This document shows, piece after piece, positions 1 through 5,216 of a stretch of DNA of 15,163 nucleotides. The position numbers and the translations under genes are program-made. The stretch covers positions 1 to 15,163 of the forward strand of contig SBFY01000096.1 of NCBI GenBank assembly GCA_006227085.1, read 5' to 3'. Under the pieces are notes generated by a model. That model was not told where the DNA came from and did not search any database. It saw nothing but the letters and a program-made list of their open reading frames with translations. Each line of letters opens with the position of its first letter. Within the stretch, counting starts at the first letter, position 1. Source of the stretch: Gammaproteobacteria bacterium (GTDB lineage: Bacteria; Pseudomonadota; Gammaproteobacteria; Pseudomonadales; M0112).

Positions 1-1157
1 TTGTGCTGGAGCGCACACCGTTCTACGCGGAGTCCGGTGGCCAGGCCGGTGATAGCGGCATCATCGGTAATGACAGCGTGCGTTTTGAAGTGCAGGACAC
101 CACCAAATCCGGTGACAGTTTCCTGCATCACGGCGTATTGGTGAATGGCACTATCCGCGAGGGTGACACGCTGAACGCTGCGGTGAATGCCGATATCCGC
201 CAGGCCACGGCATTGAACCATTCTGCTACGCACTTGTTGCATGCGGCCTTGCGTGAGGTATTGGGCTCGCATGTTGTGCAGAAAGGTTCGTTGGTGACGG
301 CCGAACGCCTGCGCTTTGACTTCGCGCATTTTGAACCAGTGACACAGGAACAGTTGCAGGCAATTGAGCGGCTGGTCAATGAAGAGATTCGTGCCAACAG
401 CGCGGTGACGACCGATATCACTGATATGGATACCGCGCGCAAGAAAGGCGCGATGGCCCTGTTCGGTGAGAAGTACGGTGATTCCGTGCGTGTGCTCACG
501 ATGGGGCATGGGTTCTCGGTGGAACTCTGTGGTGGCACCCATGTGAAGCAGACCGGCGATATCGGCATCATGCGTATCGTCTCGGAAGGGGGTATCGCGG
601 CAGGTGTGCGTCGCATCGAAGCCGTGACCGGTGCCGGTGCACTGGCATGGCTGGACGAGCAGGAAGCGTGCCTGCGAACCGTCGAACAACTGGTGCGCAG
701 CAGTCGTGACCAGCTGGTGTCCCGTGTTGACCAATTGCTGGCCAGCCAGAAAGCGCTGGAAAAGGAATTGGCTGCCCTCAAAGGCAAACTGGCCGCAGCG
801 GCCGGTGGTGACCTGGCCCAGCAAGCCAGGACCATCAATGGTGTCAGTGTCCTGGCTGCGGAATTGCCGGATGCGGATGTGCAAACCCTGCGGACAACGC
901 TCGACCAGTTGCGCAACAAGCTGGGCAGCGGGGTGGTGGTGTTGGCTTCTGGTGAAGGCGGCAAGGCGACCCTGATTGCCGGGGTCACGGCCGACCTGAC
1001 CGGCCGCTTCAAGGCGGGCGATCTCATCCGCGAGCTGGCGGCTTTGGTCGGTGGCAAGGGTGGCGGGCGCCCGGATATGGCCCAGGGCGGTGGCCCGGAG
1101 GTCGCGAATATCCCTGCAGCACTCGGGGCTGTCGAGGCGTGGATATCTGTCCGGTAA
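1..1157 (+). CDS. alaS: alanyl-tRNA synthetase, C-terminal part (5' truncated by window)
   Basis: This is the C-terminal ~385 residues of alanyl-tRNA synthetase, which charges tRNA-Ala in the cytoplasm; the N-terminal catalytic domain lies before the window. Reading from position 3, the visible part starts in the segment TPFYAESGGQ typical of AlaRS. The editing (SAD) domain follows, with zinc-ligand motifs HSATH (visible residues 73-77) and CGGTH (176-180), which remove mischarged Ser or Gly. A charged helical stretch (about 216-262) and the C-terminal DHHA1/C-Ala domain with the glycine-rich GGKGGGRPDMAQGGG (about 348-362) complete the protein. The end at WISVR followed by TAA matches the family length. 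lysC follows after 73 bp, a neighbour pair common in gammaproteobacteria. Identification is secure. Confidence 0.97.
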   Translation, partial: VLERTPFYAESGGQAGDSGIIGNDSVRFEVQDTTKSGDSFLHHGVLVNGTIREGDTLNAAVNADIRQATALNHSATHLLHAALREVLGSHVVQKGSLVTAERLRFDFAHFEPVTQEQLQAIERLVNEEIRANSAVTTDITDMDTARKKGAMALFGEKYGDSVRVLTMGHGFSVELCGGTHVKQTGDIGIMRIVSEGGIAAGVRRIEAVTGAGALAWLDEQEACLRTVEQLVRSSRDQLVSRVDQLLASQKALEKELAALKGKLAAAAGGDLAQQARTINGVSVLAAELPDADVQTLRTTLDQLRNKLGSGVVVLASGEGGKATLIAGVTADLTGRFKAGDLIRELAALVGGKGGGRPDMAQGGGPEVANIPAALGAVEAWISVR

Positions 1158-1161
1158 TGTG

Positions 1162-1195
1162 CCCGGTCATGTATTCCTGACGGGTTTTGTTGTTT
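1162..1195 (+). terminator. probable intrinsic terminator after alaS
   Basis: CCCGGTCA (1162-1169) and TGACGGG (1178-1184) can pair with one bulged G around an 8-nt loop. A T-rich tract TTTTGTTGTTT (1185-1195) follows. The stem is imperfect, so some readthrough into lysC is possible. TTTAAT at 1193-1198 could serve as a -10 for lysC, but I see no good -35. Confidence 0.5.
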
Positions 1196-1230
1196 AATAA
1201 GCGGCCTTTTTTCAGGGGGTTTGGCAGTTC

Positions 1231-2463
1231 ATGGCGCTGATTGTGCAGAAATATGGTGGAACCTCGGTCGGCTCGGTCGAGCGTATCGAGGCCGTGGCGG
1301 ATCGCGTGGTCCGTTTCCGTGACGAAGGCCATGACGTGGTCGTCGTGGTGTCTGCCATGAGTGGTGAAACCAATCGCCTGATCGGCTTGGCGAAGTCGAT
1401 TGTGGACCAGCCGGATCCGCGCGAGCTGGATGCACTGGTAGCCACCGGGGAGCAGGTCAGCATGGCTTTGCTATGCATGGCCTTGCACAAGCGTGGCCAC
1501 AAGGCGCGTTCCTACAATGGCAGCCAGGTGCGCATCCTGACCGATGACTCGCACACCAAGGCACGCATCCGTGAAATTGATGACAGCCGTATTCGTGCTG
1601 ACCTGGCACAAGGCTCGGTGGTGGTCGTTGCCGGTTTCCAGGGTGTGGATGAGAACGGCAATACCACTACGCTGGGTCGTGGTGGTTCGGACACCACAGG
1701 CGTCGCCCTGGCGGCAGCGCTGAAGGCCGAAGAGTGCCAGATTTATACCGATGTGGACGGGGTATACACCACCGATCCACGCGTGGTTGAACGAGCCAAG
1801 CGCCTGGACCGCATTACCTTCGAGGAAATGCTGGAAATGGCGAGCCAGGGCTCCAAAGTGCTGCAGATCCGTTCGGTCGAATTTGCCGGCAAGTACAACG
1901 TTCCCTTGCGGGTGCTCTCCAGTTTCCAGGAAGGCCCCGGCACATTGATCAGTTATGAGGAAGACAACCAGATGGAAGCGCCACTGATTTCCGGTATCGC
2001 CTTCAACCGTGACGAAGCCAAGCTGACTGTGCGTGGCGTGCCTGATACCCCGGGTGTGGCGTATCGCATCCTGGGCCCGGTCAGCGATGCCAATATTGAA
2101 GTGGATGTGATCGTGCAGAACGTCTCTGCGGATGGCACCACCGATATCACCTTTACCGTACACCGTAATGACCGCAAGAAAGCCGAGGCTATCCTGCAGG
2201 ACGTCGCGAAAGGCATGGGTGCCCGTGAAGTGATTGGTGATGACCGCATCGCCAAGGTGTCGATTGTGGGTGTGGGCATGCGTTCCCATGCGGGTATTGC
2301 CAGCACCATGTTCAAGGCCCTGTCGGAAGTGAACATCAACATCCAGATGATCACGACCTCAGAGATCAAGATCTCCGTGATCATTGATGAGAAATTCCTT
2401 GAATTGGCCGTGCGCACCTTGCATACCGCGTTTGGCCTTGATAAAACGGATGACAACGCCTGA
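1231..2463 (+). CDS. lysC: aspartate kinase
   Basis: Aspartokinase phosphorylates L-aspartate with ATP, the first step of the lysine, threonine, methionine and diaminopimelate branch. The 410-residue protein begins MALIVQKYGGTSVGS, the invariant kinase signature, followed by an amino-acid kinase fold to about residue 240 that includes GRGGSDTTGVALAAAL. Two ACT regulatory domains occupy about residues 260-405 (for example VRGVPDTPGVAYRIL and SIVGVGMRSHAGIAS). Length and layout match the single-function LysC of Pseudomonas and Corynebacterium, in which lysine and threonine act through the ACT pair. The start has AGGGGG at 1214-1219. An in-frame ATG at residue 248 with its own ribosome-binding site may yield a separate regulatory subunit (listed separately). 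csrA follows 50 bp downstream, probably in the same transcript. Confidence 0.97.
   Translation: MALIVQKYGGTSVGSVERIEAVADRVVRFRDEGHDVVVVVSAMSGETNRLIGLAKSIVDQPDPRELDALVATGEQVSMALLCMALHKRGHKARSYNGSQVRILTDDSHTKARIREIDDSRIRADLAQGSVVVVAGFQGVDENGNTTTLGRGGSDTTGVALAAALKAEECQIYTDVDGVYTTDPRVVERAKRLDRITFEEMLEMASQGSKVLQIRSVEFAGKYNVPLRVLSSFQEGPGTLISYEEDNQMEAPLISGIAFNRDEAKLTVRGVPDTPGVAYRILGPVSDANIEVDVIVQNVSADGTTDITFTVHRNDRKKAEAILQDVAKGMGAREVIGDDRIAKVSIVGVGMRSHAGIASTMFKALSEVNINIQMITTSEIKISVIIDEKFLELAVRTLHTAFGLDKTDDNA
1957..1974 (+). promoter_or_regulatory. internal ribosome-binding site and start for a LysC beta subunit
   Basis: GAGGAAG (1957-1963) lies 8 nt before an in-frame ATG (1972-1974, Met248 of LysC), exactly between the kinase and ACT regions. 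Class-II aspartokinases of Bacillus subtilis and Corynebacterium glutamicum make an alpha2beta2 enzyme from such an internal start (Met250 in C. glutamicum, from memory). The product here would be 163 residues. Use of the site is inferred. Confidence 0.55.
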
Positions 2464-2486
2464 GCAGGGGAGCTGCCAGGCACTAA

Positions 2487-2506
2487 GGCGAAGTATCGCC
2501 AGGGAG
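2487..2506 (+). promoter_or_regulatory. hairpin plus GGA-containing Shine-Dalgarno in the csrA leader
   Basis: GGCGA (2487-2491), loop AGTA, TCGCC (2496-2500) form a perfect 5-bp hairpin that abuts the ribosome-binding site AGGGAG (2501-2506). A further GGGGAG lies just after the lysC stop, near 2467. CsrA binds GGA motifs near ribosome-binding sites and represses its own translation in E. coli. This layout would fit autoregulation, which is an inference. Confidence 0.4.
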
Positions 2507-2513
2507 ACGAGAC

Positions 2514-2693
2514 ATGTTGATTCTGACCCGCCGGATTGGCGAAACCCTGATGATCGGGGACAAGGTCACCGTGACGGTACTGGGCGTCAAGGGTAACCAG
2601 GTTCGCCTGGGCGTGAATGCACCAAAGGAAGTGGCTGTGCATCGCGAAGAGATTTACCAGCGTATCCAGCACGAAAAGCCCAGCGACGAGTAA
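2514..2693 (+). CDS. csrA: carbon storage regulator CsrA/RsmA
   Basis: This 59-residue protein is a post-transcriptional regulator that binds GGA motifs in mRNA leaders as a homodimer and controls carbon storage, motility, biofilm and secondary metabolism. The sequence MLILTRRIGETLMIGD, then VTVLGVKGNQVRLGVNAP, then VAVHREEIYQRIQ is almost identical to E. coli CsrA as I remember it. It retains the RNA-contacting L4, R6/R7 and R44. Length agrees with the family (about 60 residues). The start has AGGGAG 7 nt upstream. The position between lysC and tRNA-Ser is the canonical gammaproteobacterial context (rsmA in Pseudomonas aeruginosa). No T-rich terminator separates it from tRNA-Ser, which has its own probable promoter. 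Identification is secure. Confidence 0.97.
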   Translation: MLILTRRIGETLMIGDKVTVTVLGVKGNQVRLGVNAPKEVAVHREEIYQRIQHEKPSDE

Positions 2694-2725
2694 AGGCTGC
2701 CATAGGCAGGCCGGGGGTGCTGTGC

Positions 2726-2731
2726 TATTAT
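2726..2731 (+). promoter_or_regulatory. probable -10 element for tRNA-Ser
   Basis: TATTAT (2726-2731) is followed by the GC-rich stretch CGCGCCCC, a discriminator typical of stringently controlled stable-RNA promoters. It would start transcription near 2738, about 34 nt before the mature tRNA. I see no convincing -35. Confidence 0.45.
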
Positions 2732-2771
2732 CGCGCCCCTGTTTGGCGGGGCTTCCCGTCATGAGTAATCC

Positions 2772-2865
2772 GGAGAGGTGGCCGAGTCGGTCGAAGGCGC
2801 TCCCCTGCTAAGGGAGTATGGGGCCAAAAACTCCATCGAGGGTTCGAATCCCTCCCTCTCCGCCA
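2772..2865 (+). tRNA. tRNA-Ser(GCT)
   Basis: A 94-nt class II tRNA with encoded CCA. Acceptor strand GGAGAGG (2772-2778) pairs with CCTCTCC (2855-2861); the discriminator is G2862 and CCA is at 2863-2865. The anticodon loop CTGCTAA places the anticodon GCT at 2807-2809, reading AGC and AGU serine codons. A long variable arm (TGGGG...CTCCA) is the serine hallmark. The T arm is GAGGG-TTCGAAT-CCCTC. The last 19 nt of this gene, together with its terminator, recur 182 bp downstream. Confidence 0.97.
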
Positions 2866-2909
2866 GTCCCCATCAAGAAGCACCCACAGCGGGTGCTTTT
2901 TTATGCCTG
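2847..2909 (+). repeat. tRNA-Ser 3'-end plus terminator repeat, copy 1
   Basis: A 63-bp segment made of the last 19 nt of tRNA-Ser (2847-2865), the spacer and the terminator hairpin. It recurs at 3029-3091 with two mismatches (61/63 identical), a period of 182 bp. Confidence 0.95.
2879..2902 (+). terminator. intrinsic terminator of tRNA-Ser
   Basis: AGCACCC (2879-2885), loop ACAGC, GGGTGCT (2891-2897), then a run of six T. A perfect 7-bp stem 13 nt after the tRNA CCA. Confidence 0.9.
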
Positions 2910-2944
2910 CCAGTTTTACAGCGAATGGAGAGGGAGGCTGATGA

Positions 2945-3027
2945 GAACCCTCCGGTTCGACCGAGCCGCGTAGCGGCGAAGGAACATCGCGTAGCGATGG
3001 CCCGCAGGGCGAGGGCGTGAGCCCGGG
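2945..3027 (+). other. chain of five short hairpins between the tRNA-Ser-derived repeats
   Basis: Five perfect mini-hairpins follow one another almost without spacing: GAACC-CTCC-GGTTC (2945-2958), GCCGC-GTA-GCGGC (2965-2977), CATCGC-GTA-GCGATG (2985-2999), GCCC-GCA-GGGC (3000-3010) and GGGC-GTGA-GCCC (3013-3024). GGTTCGACC (2954-2962) resembles a tRNA T-arm sequence. No credible gene exists here. The chain fills most of the ~330-bp gap between tRNA-Ser and the next gene. Its function is unknown; a small structured RNA is possible. Confidence 0.75.
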
Positions 3028-3028
3028 T

Positions 3029-3091
3029 AATCCCTCCCTCTCCGCCAGTCCCTATCAAGAAGCACCCGCAGCGGGTGCTTTTTTATGCCTG
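3029..3091 (+). repeat. tRNA-Ser 3'-end plus terminator repeat, copy 2
   Basis: Second copy of the 63-bp segment (mismatches C to T and A to G relative to copy 1). It carries the 19-nt tRNA 3' end including CCA, but no acceptor 5' strand, D arm or anticodon arm, so it cannot be a functional tRNA. Confidence 0.95.
3061..3084 (+). terminator. duplicate intrinsic terminator
   Basis: AGCACCC (3061-3067), loop GCAGC, GGGTGCT (3073-3079), then six T. It is the copy-2 version of the tRNA-Ser terminator, probably still functional, giving the locus two terminators in series. Confidence 0.85.
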
Positions 3092-3195
3092 TCGATTATC
3101 CATGAAACATTGCCCATGTACCGGGGAATGGCTGGAGCCATTGGCTGACTTTTGTCATCATGGGAACCCCTTTCACCGCTGTCTGGACATACCTG

Positions 3196-4383
3196 ATGAC
3201 AACACTCGAAAAATGCTTTGCCCCGGCCAAACTCAATGGCTTGGAACTGAAGAATCGTTTGATCAAGGCAGGTACGTTTGAAGGCAAAACGCCGGGCGGT
3301 ATCCCGGGTGAGTCGATGAAGGCGTTTCACCTGGCCTTGGCTCACGGCGGTGTTGGCATGACCACGCTGGGTTATTGCGCGACAGAGGCGGATGGTCGCA
3401 TCAATGAAAACATGATGTACATGGATGAGTATGTTCGCGCGCCACTGGCGGATTTGATTGCCAGCTTGCATCAGGCCGGCACGAAGGTATCCGGCCAGAT
3501 GGGGCATAGCGGAGGCTTTTCGAAAAACAAGGAGTTACAGCGTCGCCGTCCGCGAGGCCCGCAATTTGGCATCAACATGTTGGGTGTGGCCAATGGCATG
3601 TTGTTTTGCGATGGCATGAGTGAAGCGCATATCAAGGAGATGGTGCAAAGCTATCACGATGCCGCCATCTTCATGAAATCCGTCGGGTTTGATTGCCTGG
3701 AAATCCATTTCGGTCATGGTTATGGTTTGTGCCAGTTCATGAGCCCGAAAACCAACAAGCGCAAGGACCGTTATGGCGGTTCGCTGGAAAACCGCATGCG
3801 CTTGCCGCTGGAGGTGCTGGCGGCAGTACGCAAGGCGGTGGGTGATGACTTCCCTGTGATTGGCAAGATCAGCCTGACCGAAGGTGTGCGTGGCGGGCTG
3901 GATTATGACGATGCAGTGAATATCTCGCGCCTGCTCGATAAGGGCGGTATTGATGGCATCGTGACCAGTGGTGGTACCAGTACCATGAACCCGATGATCA
4001 TGTTCCGTGGTGACAATATCCTGCAGCCGATGCTGAAGGCAGAGAAAAACCCGGTGATGAAACTGATCCTGCGTGCCGTCGGGCCGAGCATGTTCCGTAA
4101 TTATCCCTATCAGGAGCTCTATTTCCTGGAGCAGGCCAAGCGGGTGCGCGATGCGGTCCAGTGCAACATGGTGTATGTGGGGGGTGCCAGCACCAATGCC
4201 AGTTTCGGGCAGCTGATGGCCGAGGGCTTTGACTTCATCCAGCTGGGCCGCAGTTTGCTGAGTGACCCTGATTTGCCGAACAAGGCGGCTGCAGATGCGG
4301 GGTACAAGAGCCGTTGCCTGCACTGCAATGAATGCGTGGCCACCATTGAGCATCCGGCCGGCATCCACTGTACCCGCTTCTAG
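3196..4383 (+). CDS. NADH:flavin oxidoreductase, Old Yellow Enzyme family
   Basis: A 395-residue FMN-dependent oxidoreductase of the OYE/2,4-dienoyl-CoA reductase TIM-barrel family, expected to reduce activated C=C bonds with NAD(P)H in the cytoplasm. FAPAKLNGLELKNRLI opens the barrel, QMGHSGG sits at 101-107, the substrate-binding pair H171/H174 lies in IHFGHGYG, followed by DRYGGSLENR (191-200) and the late FMN-binding VGG and QLGRSLLSDP. A cysteine cluster near the end (C374, C377, C380, C392) resembles the [4Fe-4S] motif of FadH-type reductases, but the second flavin/NADPH domain is absent. I chose ATG 3196 because an upstream in-frame ATG (3160) adds 12 residues unlike the family; neither start has a strong ribosome-binding site. 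The substrate is unknown: enone lipid, steroid enone or dienoyl-CoA are all possible. Confidence 0.88.
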   Translation: MTTLEKCFAPAKLNGLELKNRLIKAGTFEGKTPGGIPGESMKAFHLALAHGGVGMTTLGYCATEADGRINENMMYMDEYVRAPLADLIASLHQAGTKVSGQMGHSGGFSKNKELQRRRPRGPQFGINMLGVANGMLFCDGMSEAHIKEMVQSYHDAAIFMKSVGFDCLEIHFGHGYGLCQFMSPKTNKRKDRYGGSLENRMRLPLEVLAAVRKAVGDDFPVIGKISLTEGVRGGLDYDDAVNISRLLDKGGIDGIVTSGGTSTMNPMIMFRGDNILQPMLKAEKNPVMKLILRAVGPSMFRNYPYQELYFLEQAKRVRDAVQCNMVYVGGASTNASFGQLMAEGFDFIQLGRSLLSDPDLPNKAAADAGYKSRCLHCNECVATIEHPAGIHCTRF

Positions 4384-4414
4384 CCAGGGGCAAGCTTTTC
4401 CGGCAGGTCGGGTA

Positions 4415-4420
4415 TATACT
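4415..4420 (+). promoter_or_regulatory. possible -10 of the RRM gene
   Basis: TATACT (4415-4420) fits a -10 and would place the start near 4427, giving a ~140-nt leader. No good -35 is visible. Confidence 0.35.
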
Positions 4421-4432
4421 GGCCAGAATGCC

Positions 4433-4529
4433 GGCTAACGGCGTGCATGACCGCAACCGTTAGCCTGTGCAAACAGATCAGTCATGATGGCTGTTCATGA
4501 ATCACCCGTGTGTGCACTGGCGGGTGATT
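4433..4529 (+). promoter_or_regulatory. structured 5' leader of the RRM protein gene
   Basis: There are two perfect 9-bp inverted repeats. GGCTAACGG (4433-4441) pairs with CCGTTAGCC (4457-4465), and AATCACCCG (4500-4508) pairs with CGGGTGATT (4521-4529). Neither is followed by a T-run, so they are not terminators of the upstream gene. They lie 38-134 nt before the RRM start codon and may regulate its translation or mRNA stability, possibly by autoregulation. The structures are seen; the role is inferred. Confidence 0.5.
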
Positions 4530-4566
4530 GATGGAAGATGACAGGGCACCTTGCGAGTGTAAAGCG

Positions 4567-4845
4567 ATGAATATTTATGTAGGAAACCTGCCATACAACA
4601 CGACCGATGGCGATTTGCGCACGGCGTTTGGCCAGTATGGCGAGGTGGCCAGTGCCACCATCATCATGGACAAGATGACCGGCCGCTCCAAAGGTTTCGG
4701 TTTCGTGGAAATGCCTGCCAAGGCCGAAGCGGAAGCCGCTATCCAGGCGATGGACGGCAAGGAGTTCAACGGCCGTAACCTGAAGGTGAATGAAGCGCGT
4801 CCCCGTGAGGACAAGCCGCGCGAGCCGCGTCGTCCCCGCTATTGA
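4567..4845 (+). CDS. single-RRM RNA-binding protein
   Basis: A 92-residue protein consisting of one RNA recognition motif and a short basic tail. RNP2 is IYVGNL (residues 3-8), RNP1 is KGFGFVEM (42-49), and the tail contains RPREDKPREPRRPRY. It is expected to bind single-stranded RNA in the cytoplasm, like the small glycine-rich or cold-inducible RRM proteins of cyanobacteria and proteobacteria; its targets are unknown. ATG 4567 gives the family N-terminus MNIYVGNLPY. An in-frame ATG at 4528 would add 13 residues (MMEDDRAPCECKA) without homology and would overlap the leader hairpin. The Shine-Dalgarno is weak. The gene stands alone, with a structured leader before it and its own terminator 11 bp after it. 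Confidence 0.92.
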   Translation: MNIYVGNLPYNTTDGDLRTAFGQYGEVASATIIMDKMTGRSKGFGFVEMPAKAEAEAAIQAMDGKEFNGRNLKVNEARPREDKPREPRRPRY

Positions 4846-4856
4846 TTTGCGATAAC

Positions 4857-4881
4857 AACGGCCCTGAGGGGCCGTTTGTTT
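4857..4881 (+). terminator. intrinsic terminator of the RRM gene
   Basis: AACGGCCC (4857-4864), loop TGAG, GGGCCGTT (4869-4876), then TGTTT. A perfect 8-bp stem. Confidence 0.85.
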
Positions 4882-4883
4882 CT

Positions 4884-4897
4884 CTGGCAATTGCCAG
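4884..4897. repeat. perfect 14-bp palindrome
   Basis: CTGGCAATTGCCAG is fully palindromic and ends inside the boundary of the distal tRNA-Arg repeat (starts 4896). It is not present at the proximal copy. It could be an operator or a recombination scar; the role is unknown. Confidence 0.5.
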
Positions 4898-4970
4898 GGC
4901 CGGCAATCACTTCCCGCGAATAACAAAAAACCCGGCGAGAGCCGGGTTTGATGATGGCGCGCGTGGAGGG
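4896..4970 (-). repeat. tRNA-Arg 3'-end plus terminator repeat, distal copy
   Basis: A 75-bp segment identical at 74 of 75 positions to 5042-5116, with a period of 146 bp. It holds the last 16 nt of tRNA-Arg including CCA (4955-4970 on the - strand), a terminator hairpin and about 27 bp of downstream sequence. The single mismatch (position 4964) is in the acceptor strand. Confidence 0.95.
4925..4949 (-). terminator. duplicate intrinsic terminator (tRNA-Arg repeat)
   Basis: Read on the - strand: AAACCCGGC, loop TCTC, GCCGGGTTT, then further T residues (4925-4930 are A on the + strand). A perfect 9-bp stem, copy of 5071-5095. Confidence 0.85.
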
Positions 4971-4974
4971 GTGA

Positions 4975-5033
4975 GCAGCATGGCTGCGAACGCCCGAGCC
5001 GATGACGGCTATGCAGCGAAGCGTCCGTCATCG
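4975..5033. other. inverted repeats between the tRNA-Arg-derived copies
   Basis: The 71-bp spacer (4971-5041) contains GCAGC-ATG-GCTGC (4975-4987) and a perfect 9-bp inverted repeat, CGATGACGG (5000-5008) with CCGTCATCG (5025-5033). The style of short stems with 3-nt loops resembles the spacer of the tRNA-Ser repeat, although the sequence differs. Confidence 0.7.
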
Positions 5034-5041
5034 AATCAGCG

Positions 5042-5116
5042 AGGGCCGGCAATCACTTCCCGCGAATAACAAAAAACCCGGCGAGAGCCGGGTTTGATGA
5101 TGGCGCGCGGGGAGGG
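5042..5116 (-). repeat. tRNA-Arg 3'-end plus terminator repeat, proximal copy
   Basis: This copy contains the genuine 3' end of tRNA-Arg (5101-5116) and its terminator; see the distal copy at 4896-4970. Confidence 0.95.
5071..5095 (-). terminator. intrinsic terminator of tRNA-Arg
   Basis: On the - strand: AAACCCGGC (5095-5087), loop TCTC, GCCGGGTTT (5082-5074), continuing into T residues to 5071. It begins 5 nt after the tRNA CCA. Confidence 0.9.
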
Positions 5117-5177
5117 ATTCGAACCCCCGACCGCCTGGTTCGTAGCCAGGTACTCTATCCAACTGAGCTACCCGCGC
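5101..5177 (-). tRNA. tRNA-Arg(ACG)
   Basis: A 77-nt tRNA with encoded CCA. Acceptor GCGCGGG (5177-5171) pairs with CCCGCGC (5111-5105), with discriminator G. The anticodon stem CCTGG/CCAGG encloses loop CTACGAA, placing anticodon ACG at 5143-5141 (read as ICG, decoding CGU, CGC and CGA). The T arm carries GGTTCGAATCC. In Pseudomonas aeruginosa tRNA-Arg(ACG) genes follow csrA and tRNA-Ser on the same strand (from memory). Here the gene is on the opposite strand and 2.2 kb away. Confidence 0.97.
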
Positions 5178-5187
5178 GAAGGGGCAC

Positions 5188-5216
5188 ACTATAGGGAAGC
5201 CCCTTGCCTTAGTCAA
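5188..5216 (-). promoter_or_regulatory. sigma-70 promoter of tRNA-Arg
   Basis: On the - strand, -35 TTGACT (5216-5211), a 17-bp spacer and -10 TATAGT (5193-5188). This is a near-consensus promoter, 10 nt before the mature tRNA 5' end. Confidence 0.88.

Noticed and set aside
128..1057. Open frame of 309 codons on the - strand opposite alaS
   Set aside because: It is antisense to a clear alaS reading frame, rich in Ser/Arg/Thr with no recognisable domain, and reflects codon bias of the real gene.
1471..2289. Open frame of 272 codons on the - strand opposite lysC
   Set aside because: His/Thr-rich translation typical of an antisense shadow; the + strand frame is unmistakable aspartokinase.
1953..2762. 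Open frame of 269 codons on the - strand across the lysC end and csrA
   Set aside because: It covers two recognised genes and the intergenic region and shows no domain.
2778..3020. Possible 80-residue protein over tRNA-Ser and the repeat
   Set aside because: It begins inside the tRNA and translates hairpin DNA; no ribosome-binding site. The DNA is explained as tRNA, terminator and repeat.
2945..3027. CRISPR array
   Set aside because: The hairpins are unequal in sequence and spacing and lack repeated identical units with spacers; no cas genes are present.
2866..3028. Integrated element or genomic island at tRNA-Ser
   Set aside because: The direct repeats look like attachment sites, but only 119 bp lies between them and no integrase is present. 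A past excision scar cannot be excluded; kept only as one explanation of the repeats.
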